A stretch of DNA of 64,000 bases, from NCBI RefSeq assembly GCF_037949795.1, contig NZ_CP149934.1:62001-126000 (forward strand), given 5' to 3'. The DNA is from Thioclava sp. GXIMD2076 (GTDB lineage Bacteria; Pseudomonadota; Alphaproteobacteria; Rhodobacterales; Rhodobacteraceae). The translations under genes were made by a program, and so were the position numbers. Of the stretch, positions 53,175 through 59,816 are shown piece after piece. Position 1 is the stretch's first letter. Every line of letters begins with the position of its first letter. The notes under the pieces were generated by a model that saw nothing but the letters and a program-made list of their open reading frames with translations, ran no database searches and was not told the origin of the DNA.

Positions 53175-54101
53175 TTAGCTCCCGGCAGAGACCGTGCGGA
53201 CCTCGCCGCTGGTCTGCGTTCCGTAATAAACCCCGAAGCTGCCGATGCGCGTTTCCTCCATGAAACGCTTCAGCATCTGGCAGGTGGCTGGATCGGCAAG
53301 ATCCATCAATGTCGACGGGACGAGTTCGGTGAAAGCGCCGGTTTGCGGCACCCCACCTGCGGCATCACAGTGAAAGGTAATATGCTGACAGTTGCGGCGC
53401 GTATCTTCATAGACGGCATAGAGAAACCCCTTGCGGGCATCGAGCCCCGTGGCCTCCAGAAGCCGGTCGAGTGCGGCCGAGACCCCGTCACGCCCGACCT
53501 TCGTCTCGGGCAGGGCAAGGCCCCCGTTGCGGTCGCTCACCAGAAGGACGCGGTCCTCGTGGCGGATCAGGGCCGAGACCCTGACCTCCACGCCTGAATC
53601 GATCCGGTCAAGCGCACGGGCCTCGGTTGCGGGGCGCAGATAGGCCCCGCGTGCATAGCCCAGACCTGCGGTAGGGCTGGTGCCGAACGCCTCCACGCGC
53701 CCGATCAGGATCACATGGTCACCCGCCTCGACGATCTGGTGGGGAACGCAGTCGAACCATGCCGAGACATCACCGATCACCGGTGCGCCATTGGGACCCG
53801 GCCACCAATGCAGGTCGCGGAAGCGGTCCTCTGAGGGCCGCGCGAAGGTATTGGAGATGTCTTTCTGGTCTTCGGAGAGGATATTCACCGCAAAGCCGCG
53901 GCTCTCGGTAAAGGCGCGGTAATTGCGCGAGCCATTGGCGAGGCAGACAAGAAGAAGCGGCGGATCAAGGGAAACGGACGTAAAGGAATTTGCTGTAAAG
54001 CCTACGGGCTTGCCAGTCTCGTCATGGGTGGTGACCACGGTCACACCGGTCAGGAATGACCCGAACGCATCGCGGAGCGCGCGTGGATCGAGCTGGGTCA
54101 T
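53175..54101 (-). CDS. Flavin reductase fused to a degenerate Nudix-like domain
   Basis: A 308-residue two-domain protein. Residues about 1-160 are a DIM6/NTAB flavin reductase ('FLTGVTVVTTHDETGKPVG', 'ANSFTSVSLDPPLLLVC', 'GDHVILIGRVEAF') that would give FMNH2 to the LLM partner. Residues about 168-300 resemble a Nudix fold ('RVSALIRHEDRVLLVSD', 'LALPETKVG'), but the box reads GRDGVSAALDRLLEATGL and lacks the catalytic REXXEE acids. The domain may bind, rather than cleave, a nucleotide or flavin. GGAGGAGG within the upstream gene sets the start, and the two genes overlap by 4 bp. Confidence 0.82.
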   Translation of the reverse strand: MTQLDPRALRDAFGSFLTGVTVVTTHDETGKPVGFTANSFTSVSLDPPLLLVCLANGSRNYRAFTESRGFAVNILSEDQKDISNTFARPSEDRFRDLHWWPGPNGAPVIGDVSAWFDCVPHQIVEAGDHVILIGRVEAFGTSPTAGLGYARGAYLRPATEARALDRIDSGVEVRVSALIRHEDRVLLVSDRNGGLALPETKVGRDGVSAALDRLLEATGLDARKGFLYAVYEDTRRNCQHITFHCDAAGGVPQTGAFTELVPSTLMDLADPATCQMLKRFMEETRIGSFGVYYGTQTSGEVRTVSAGS

Positions 54102-54919
54102 GGGGCACCTCCTCCCGTAACCGGTGCAAGCGCCGGTATCGCAAGCCATTCCTCCAGCGCGGCATTCACCCGCGCGGGGGCCGTCAGATTCACCATGTGG
54201 CGCTGGTCTTCGATTATGAGCGTGCGGCCGCGAGGAGCGGCTCGTGCCATAGCTTCGGCCATTGCGGGGGTCGAGTTGGGGTCACCCGATCCTGTCAGTG
54301 CCAGAAGCGGGCAGGTGATCTGGGCAAACCTGTCAGCATAGGTGGCATCCCCTTCGGCAAAGGCCCGATAGGCGGTGGCATAGCCATTCGGGTCCACCGC
54401 CTTCAGCCACCCGGCCACTTTCTCGCGCGCGGATTGCTCCCCGGGGGTCTCTGCAAACCAGCGCGTGAGCGGTGTGGTCAGATCGAACACGCCTTGCGCG
54501 ATGAGGGCCGCGCGGGCAATCACCGCCTCGCGGGCGGCGGGATCGCGGCGGAACACTCCGTTCAGCAGCGCCACGCGAGTGACCTGATCGGGATGCTCGA
54601 CCGCCATACCACCGGCCACCAGCGCCCCCATCGAATGGCCCGCCAGACTGACCGGCCCCAGATCGAGCGCCTCGAGCACCTGATGCAGCCATCCGACATA
54701 ATCGGGCAGGCGAGCGGTGTCGGGCAGGGGGGCGCTTTGCCCATGACCGGGCATATCGAGGGCGATTACCTGATAGCGGTCCGAGAGCGCCTCGATCTGC
54801 GGTCCCCATGCGGCGGAGTTCATCCCCACCCCATGGATCAGCACCAGTGGCGCACCCTTGCCTGCGTCAATCCCCCCGAGCGTCCCCAGACGCTCAGACA
54901 GATGCAGGGTTGTCGACAT
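54098..54919 (-). CDS. Alpha/beta hydrolase
   Basis: A 273-residue alpha/beta hydrolase. The oxyanion region is 'LVLIHGVGMNSAAWG' (about 25-39), the nucleophile is in AGHSMGALV (about 92-100), the acid is Asp in 'LTGSGDPNST' (about 208-217), and the catalytic His is in 'EDQRHMVNL'. The complete triad supports an esterase or lactonase activity. The ATG at 54919 is preferred to a GTG at 54925 because AAGGAG is correctly spaced. It overlaps both the gene before it (26 bp) and the flavin reductase (4 bp). Confidence 0.9.
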   Translation of the reverse strand: MSTTLHLSERLGTLGGIDAGKGAPLVLIHGVGMNSAAWGPQIEALSDRYQVIALDMPGHGQSAPLPDTARLPDYVGWLHQVLEALDLGPVSLAGHSMGALVAGGMAVEHPDQVTRVALLNGVFRRDPAAREAVIARAALIAQGVFDLTTPLTRWFAETPGEQSAREKVAGWLKAVDPNGYATAYRAFAEGDATYADRFAQITCPLLALTGSGDPNSTPAMAEAMARAAPRGRTLIIEDQRHMVNLTAPARVNAALEEWLAIPALAPVTGGGAP

Positions 54920-55496
54920 CGCCACCCATCTCCTTCAGATCCTGATAGCGGTCACCGATGCGGTGATGCGGGCGCCCACCGATCGAGGCCCCGAGCGCGA
55001 TGACAATTTCATCTGCGGCGGGGGCATCGGCCACCGATAGCTGCATGGTCAGATAATGACTGCGACGGCCGCCATCATTCTTGTCCATCAGCGGGATATA
55101 AAGGGGGGCATTGGCCGGACCGCGGGTGTTGCAGAAGGCCAGATAGGATTTGGCACCGACCGCTTCGCGGTAATGGTTGCCAAAGCGCAGGGTGTGGATA
55201 AGGGCCGAGGCATGTTCGACCTCGCCATTGAGGCCCACAATCGCAGATTTGCCATAGCCCTCGACCTTGTCGCCGCCCCCTGCGGCATCAAGGATCATCT
55301 TGGTCAGCAGCGCGCCAAGGCCCGGTGCGCAATCAAGGATCTCGGGACGGAGGTCTTCTACAAAGCCCTTTCCGGCCCAAGGGTTACGGATAACGGCGAT
55401 GGCCGCGATCATGCGCAAAGGGGTCTCGGCCACTTTGCCGCCTTCGATCAGCGTGTCTTCGATATGCAGCAATGTCTTGCGAATCTCAGCAGGCAT
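54894..55496 (-). CDS. DUF1185 'amino acid synthesis' family protein
   Basis: A 200-residue protein of the DUF1185 family, which often occurs beside LLM monooxygenases and flavin reductases. Features seen are 'IRNPWAGKGFVEDL' (about 36-49), 'GKSAIVGLNGEVEHASALIHT' (about 82-102) and 'ALGASIGGRPHHRIGDR' (about 167-183). The family has no established reaction. GGGAGCG sets the start. It is the first gene of the five-gene operon and is divergent from the GntR regulator across 110 bp. Confidence 0.82.
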   Translation of the reverse strand: MPAEIRKTLLHIEDTLIEGGKVAETPLRMIAAIAVIRNPWAGKGFVEDLRPEILDCAPGLGALLTKMILDAAGGGDKVEGYGKSAIVGLNGEVEHASALIHTLRFGNHYREAVGAKSYLAFCNTRGPANAPLYIPLMDKNDGGRRSHYLTMQLSVADAPAADEIVIALGASIGGRPHHRIGDRYQDLKEMGGDVDNPASV

Positions 55497-55525
55497 TGAA
55501 CGCTCCCGGTTGGTTCTATTTTTTA

Positions 55526-55547
55526 GTATTATGGACTCATGGAATAC
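55526..55547. promoter_or_regulatory. Candidate GntR operator GTATT-N12-AATAC
   Basis: Inverted arms GTATT (55526-55530) and AATAC (55543-55547) lie in the AT-rich 110-bp space between the DUF1185 operon and gntR. A TACAATC direct repeat with 8-bp period follows near 55553. This is the expected location for the GntR operator; the exact site is uncertain. Confidence 0.35.
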
Positions 55548-55606
55548 CGTAATACAATCCTACAATCAAGCTTGTCGTATGAGGGCGGATCTGATAGGAA
55601 AATGCC

Positions 55607-56287
55607 ATGACAACTCTTGGCCTCAATAAGATCGACCAGCAGCCGATCACCCTGCGCGAGGTGGTGCTTGACCGCCTGCGTGATGCGATCATCAATGACG
55701 TGTTCAAGCCCGGCGAGCGGCTGATCGAGCGGGTTCTGTGCGAACAGCTGGGCGTCAGCCGCACGGTCGTGCGCGAGAGCCTGCGCTATCTCGATGCCGA
55801 GGGGCTGGTGGAGCATGTGCCCAATCGCGGGCCGATTGTCGCACGGATGACATGGGCCGATGCCCGCCAGATTTACGAGATCCGGCGCAAGCTGGAAAGT
55901 GATGCGGCGGAGGCCTGCGCGCGCAGCCTGACGCCCGCGCAGGAGCGCCGCCTGCGCAAGGCGCTGAGCGAGCTGGAATCGGCGGCGCTGCAGCATGAAA
56001 GCTCGGCGCTCTTCAAGGCCACGACACGGTTCTACGAGGTGATCTTCGAGGGCGCGGGCCACAATATCGCGTGGGAAATCGTGAGCCGGTTGAACAGCCG
56101 GATTTCGCGGCTCCGGATCATGACGCTGACCAGCGCCGACCGGGATGTGTCCGGCCCGGGCCATATGCGCGCGATCTGCGAGGCGATTGCCGCCCATGAT
56201 GCGCAGGCCGCCCGTCTGGCGGTCGAGGCGCATCTGAAAGACGCCTCCGCGATTGCCGAAACGCTTCTGAAACGCGAGGAGAGCTGA
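55607..56287 (+). CDS. GntR-family regulator, FCD subclass
   Basis: A 226-residue FadR/FCD-type regulator. The winged HTH (about 12-75) contains 'LRDAIINDVFKPGERLIERVLCEQLGVSRTVVRESLRYL' within residues 25-63. The all-helical FCD domain (about 85-215) binds a carboxylate or metal ligand. GGAAAA sets the start. Its divergence from the DUF1185-LLM operon makes it the likely repressor of that operon. DUF1330 follows after 1 bp. Confidence 0.92.
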   Translation: MTTLGLNKIDQQPITLREVVLDRLRDAIINDVFKPGERLIERVLCEQLGVSRTVVRESLRYLDAEGLVEHVPNRGPIVARMTWADARQIYEIRRKLESDAAEACARSLTPAQERRLRKALSELESAALQHESSALFKATTRFYEVIFEGAGHNIAWEIVSRLNSRISRLRIMTLTSADRDVSGPGHMRAICEAIAAHDAQAARLAVEAHLKDASAIAETLLKREES

Positions 56288-56288
56288 C

Positions 56289-56576
56289 ATGCCCAAAGCC
56301 TACTGGATCGCGCGGGTGACGGTGACCGACCCCGACGCCTATAGCGGCTATCAGGCGCTGGCACCTGCGGCCTTCCAGAAATACGGCGCGGTGTTTCTGG
56401 CGCGTGGCGGCGTGACCGAGGCGATGGAAGGGCCCGGATGGGAGCGCCATGTGGTGATCGAATTTGCCGATCTGGCCACAGCCAAAGCCTGTTACACCTC
56501 GCCTGAATATCGCGCGGCCCGAGAGGCCCGCGCAGGCGCTTGCCGCGCCGAGATCTTCCTCACCGAAGGGATGTAA
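56289..56576 (+). CDS. DUF1330 family protein
   Basis: A 95-residue small alpha/beta-barrel-like protein (dimeric ferredoxin-like fold of the DUF1330 family). It shows 'AYWIARVTVTDPDAYSGYQ' at the N-terminus, 'GAVFLARGG' (about 34-42) and 'VVIEFADLATAKACYTSPEY' (about 56-75). No catalytic role is known. It starts 1 bp after the gntR stop, so both are probably co-transcribed. Confidence 0.88.
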   Translation: MPKAYWIARVTVTDPDAYSGYQALAPAAFQKYGAVFLARGGVTEAMEGPGWERHVVIEFADLATAKACYTSPEYRAAREARAGACRAEIFLTEGM

Positions 56577-56593
56577 GGGGCGCGTAGCGCCCC
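56577..56593. terminator. Hairpin between convergent genes
   Basis: GGGGCGC and GCGCCCC pair around GTA, directly after the DUF1330 stop and 6 bp before the FMO stop, followed by ATTTGT on the plus strand. Confidence 0.65.
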
Positions 56594-56598
56594 ATTTG

Positions 56599-58401
56599 TC
56601 AGCTCAGGTGATGGGGCGGCGCGAGGCCGTAAACGGGCGTGTCGATCCCCGCATGACGTGCCTTCAGCTGCAGCGCCAGATAGCGCGAATAATGGCGTGA
56701 CTGGTGCAGGTTACCGCCGTGGAACCATAGGCCGTCCTGCATGGTGGGTTTCCACATATTGCGCTGCTCGCCCTCCCATGGACCGGGGTCTTTGGTGGTG
56801 TCGGAGCCCAGGCCCCAGCATTTACCGACCTTGTCGGCGACTTCCTGGGAGATGAGATCGGCGGCCCAACCGTTCATCGAGCCGTAACCCGTCGCATAGA
56901 CCACCAGATCGGCGGGGAGGTCCGTGCCATCATCGAGCACCACGGAAGTTTCGGTCAGATGGCTGATCCCCTTGCCCGATTGCAGCTTTATCGAGCCATC
57001 GATCACCAGATCACAAGCGCCCACATCGATATAGTAGCCCGAGCCACGGCGCAGATATTTCATGAACAGACCCGACTCATCATCGCCGAAATCGAGCATG
57101 AATCCCGCCTTTTCCAGTGCTGAATAGAAGTCTGCATCGCGGGCCTTGATCTCGGCATATTGCGGGACATGCCACTCATGCATGATCTTGTAGGGCAATG
57201 AGGCAAAAATCATATCGGCCTTATCGGTGGTGATGCCGTTTGCCACCGCCTCTTCGGAATAGAGCGCGCCCAGACAGACCTCGCGCAGGCTGTCGGATTT
57301 GACGATATGGGTCGAGGACCGCTGCACCATCGTCACATCCGCCCCATTCTCCCAAAGGGCGGCGCAGATATCATGGGCCGAGTTATTCGCCCCGATCACC
57401 ACCACCTTTTTGCCGCGATAGGCATCGGGGCCGGGATGCTGGCTGGAATGTTGCTGCTCGCCCTTGAAGACATCCTGCCCCTTGATCTGCGGGACATTCG
57501 CCTTGCCCGACATGCCGGTGGCCATCACCAATTGCTTGGGGTGCAGGGTGATCTCTTCGCCCGCGCGGTCGAGCACCACGGTCCATTCGCCCTTGGCCGC
57601 GTCATATTGCGCCGATGTCGCGCGGGTGGAGGACCAGTAATTCAGCTCCATCACGCGGGTATACATCTCGAGCCAGTCCCCGATCTTGTCTTTGGGCGCA
57701 AAGACCGGCCAGTTATCGGGGAAGGGGATATAGGGCAGGTGGTCATACCAGACCGGATCATGCAGGCAGAGCGATTTATAGCGCTGCCGCCATTGGTCAC
57801 CGGGCCGCTCATGCGCATCCACCACGATGGTCGGCACATCCAGCTGCCGCAGCCGCGCACCCAAGGCGATGCCACCCTGACCGCCGCCGATAATCAGCAC
57901 ATAGGGCTGGGTCTCGATGCCAAGGCTTGCTGCCTCCTGCTCGCGCTGTTCCTTCCACGAGAGGCGGTTCGGGTCATGGCCGTGCTCGGCCCCCATCGGA
58001 CGGCGCAGTTTGCGCGGCTCCTCATGGCCTTTCAGCTCATGAAGTGTCGTCAGCAGGGTCCAGATCTTGCCCTCTTTCATCCGGATATACCCCACGCCGC
58101 GCCCCAGCGAGGTCTCGAGCCGGAGCCAGCCTTCGGTCACGCCATCGGCCTCTGTCACCGCCTCCGACGGGTCCAGATGTAGCGCTTGTGCGCGGATCAC
58201 CGGCAGCTGTGCGGCCGCCATATCGGCAATTGCCGGACGCCCCTCAAGCGTCTTCAGGTTCCATGTGAAGGCTGCCAGATCGCGCCAATAGCTGTCTTCC
58301 AGAAACAGATCGGCCACCGCCTGCGCATCGCAGGCAATCATCGCGCGTTCGAGATCGTTCACGAGCGCCTGCAAAGCGCCGTGTTGGGACGTATCGAGCA
58401 T
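56599..58401 (-). CDS. FMO/YUCCA-type flavin monooxygenase with N-terminal NTF2-like domain
   Basis: A 600-residue flavoprotein monooxygenase. Residues about 8-120 form a SnoaL/NTF2-like domain. The FAD motif GGGQGG is at 172-177 and the NADPH motif GANNSA at 337-342. Between them the fingerprint reads FKGEQQHSSQH (313-323), close to the FxGxxxHxxx(Y/F/W) motif of FMO and Baeyer-Villiger enzymes but with His at the last position. 'VVYATGYGSMNGW' near 510-522 is the C-terminal ATG-type motif. GGGAGGAG sets the start. It is 80 bp downstream of the alcohol dehydrogenase gene on the same strand, suggesting that it oxygenates the ketone made there. Confidence 0.88.
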   Translation of the reverse strand: MLDTSQHGALQALVNDLERAMIACDAQAVADLFLEDSYWRDLAAFTWNLKTLEGRPAIADMAAAQLPVIRAQALHLDPSEAVTEADGVTEGWLRLETSLGRGVGYIRMKEGKIWTLLTTLHELKGHEEPRKLRRPMGAEHGHDPNRLSWKEQREQEAASLGIETQPYVLIIGGGQGGIALGARLRQLDVPTIVVDAHERPGDQWRQRYKSLCLHDPVWYDHLPYIPFPDNWPVFAPKDKIGDWLEMYTRVMELNYWSSTRATSAQYDAAKGEWTVVLDRAGEEITLHPKQLVMATGMSGKANVPQIKGQDVFKGEQQHSSQHPGPDAYRGKKVVVIGANNSAHDICAALWENGADVTMVQRSSTHIVKSDSLREVCLGALYSEEAVANGITTDKADMIFASLPYKIMHEWHVPQYAEIKARDADFYSALEKAGFMLDFGDDESGLFMKYLRRGSGYYIDVGACDLVIDGSIKLQSGKGISHLTETSVVLDDGTDLPADLVVYATGYGSMNGWAADLISQEVADKVGKCWGLGSDTTKDPGPWEGEQRNMWKPTMQDGLWFHGGNLHQSRHYSRYLALQLKARHAGIDTPVYGLAPPHHLS

Positions 58402-58481
58402 AGGTTTCTCCTCCCTTGGCTCTGGTGAAGCATCGGCGCGCGGGGCCTCCTCAAACCCCTGATGCGCGCCGATGCGGGATT

Positions 58482-59555
58482 TTATGCCTCCAGATCGATC
58501 AGGATCTTGAGGTGGTTGCCCGCCGGATCAAGCAGCGCGTCAAAGCCTTCCTTGACCGCATCGTCGAGCTTGATCTTCTTGGTGACAATCTTGGCCGCAG
58601 GGACCGCGCCGGTGGCGATCAGGTCGATGACCTTGGGCCAGTAATAGGTGGGATAGGCCCATGCGCCGCGCACATCGACATCCTTGAAGGTCACGTCATG
58701 CCAATGCAGCTTGCTGTCCTTGGTATGGAGCCCCACCTGAACGATGGTGCCTTGCTTGCGCACCGCCTGCAGGCCGGTGTTGAGAGCGGCCTCGTTACCA
58801 GAGGCCTCAATCACCTTGTCGCAGCCCACGCCACCCTCGGTCGCCTCGCGGATGCGGGCCACGACATCATCCTTCATCGGGTTCAGCGTGATCACCTCGG
58901 GCAGGATATCGCGGGCCATTTTCAGGCGCGTCTCGTTGACATCCGACAGGAAAACCTTGGTTGCGCCGTAAGCTTTGGCGGCCAGAAGCGCCAGCATCCC
59001 GATCGGGCCTGCGCCGGTAATCAGCACGCTATCGCCTGCAGTGATCTCGCCACGCTCTGCGGCATAGACGGCCACGGCGGTGGGTTCCACAAGGGCTGCT
59101 TCCTCATCCGACATGCTGTCGGGGATCTTGACCGCATTATAGTCGTTGATCACGCAGCCTTCGGCAAAGCCGCCGCCATTCCAGCTCAGGCCGACAAGCG
59201 CCAGATCTTCGGACAGGTGGAACAGCCCGCGATCCGAGAAGTAATCGCCCGAGCGCGGCATGACCAGCGGCTGGCACGAGATCCGGTCGCCCACTTTCAC
59301 ATGGGTCACGCCTTCGCCCACAGCCGTGACCGTGCCGCCGAACTCGTGGCCCAGAACCTGCGGCAGAACCGCCTTGGTGAAGGGATGGGGCTCGGAGGGC
59401 ACAAAGATCGGGCCGGCAACATATTCATGCAGGTCGGTGCCGCAGATACCGGCGAAACGATTCTTCACCGCCACTTGGCCGGGGCCGGGTTTGGCGATCT
59501 CTTCGATATTCTCTACACGCAGGTCTTTGGCCGCGTGAAACCGTAGCGCTTTCAT
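58482..59555 (-). CDS. Zinc-type alcohol dehydrogenase, 2,3-butanediol dehydrogenase-like
   Basis: A 357-residue MDR-family dehydrogenase. The catalytic zinc ligands are in GICGTDLHEY (about 36-45), GHEFGG (about 69-74) and 'EPTAVAVYAAE' (about 157-167). The cofactor motif is GAGPIGMLALLA (about 181-192), with Asp in 'VFLSDVNETRLK' favouring NAD+. The four-Cys structural zinc lobe is not present. The layout fits R,R-butanediol dehydrogenases and related secondary-alcohol oxidases. AAGGAG sets the start. It is divergent from the AcoR-like regulator, which probably induces it. Confidence 0.88.
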   Translation of the reverse strand: MKALRFHAAKDLRVENIEEIAKPGPGQVAVKNRFAGICGTDLHEYVAGPIFVPSEPHPFTKAVLPQVLGHEFGGTVTAVGEGVTHVKVGDRISCQPLVMPRSGDYFSDRGLFHLSEDLALVGLSWNGGGFAEGCVINDYNAVKIPDSMSDEEAALVEPTAVAVYAAERGEITAGDSVLITGAGPIGMLALLAAKAYGATKVFLSDVNETRLKMARDILPEVITLNPMKDDVVARIREATEGGVGCDKVIEASGNEAALNTGLQAVRKQGTIVQVGLHTKDSKLHWHDVTFKDVDVRGAWAYPTYYWPKVIDLIATGAVPAAKIVTKKIKLDDAVKEGFDALLDPAGNHLKILIDLEA

Positions 59556-59616
59556 TGACGCTTCTCCTTAACTTTTACGTCTCCCATGATGCGCCACTGG
59601 CTGCGACAAAATAGCT

Positions 59617-59633
59617 CAGCTTATGTTAAGCTG
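59617..59633. promoter_or_regulatory. Perfect inverted repeat upstream of alcohol dehydrogenase
   Basis: CAGCTTA and TAAGCTG flank TGT, 62-78 bp upstream of the dehydrogenase start codon. It may be an operator or a leader hairpin. Confidence 0.4.
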
Positions 59634-59654
59634 TCTTTTCAGGGGGTTATTGCG

Positions 59655-59701
59655 GCAACCTGTTGCAGGCCCCGCGGCAGCTGTTGCATCTCTGCGCAAC
59701 A
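59655..59701. promoter_or_regulatory. Two GCAAC/GTTGC palindromes, candidate activator sites
   Basis: GCAAC-CT-GTTGC lies at 59655-59666. TGTTGC-N8-GCAACA lies at 59682-59701 with perfect 6-bp arms. Both lie 100-146 bp upstream of the dehydrogenase start, the upstream-activating position for an AcoR-type regulator encoded divergently. Confidence 0.5.
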
Positions 59702-59816
59702 GTTACGCTGCATTGCCGCACAAATGCTGCGCCATGCAGACGACCCCGTTCCCTGATAGGCAGATGTGGACTAGGCTTTGCTCTGCCACAGGGCGCGGCA
59801 GGGGGATGGGGGACGT

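Noticed and set aside
59556..59816. A sigma-54 (-24/-12) promoter for the alcohol dehydrogenase
   Set aside because: No GG...GC pair with the correct 10-bp spacing and TTGCA was found. The nearest TGGCGC on the minus strand lacks a -12 element.
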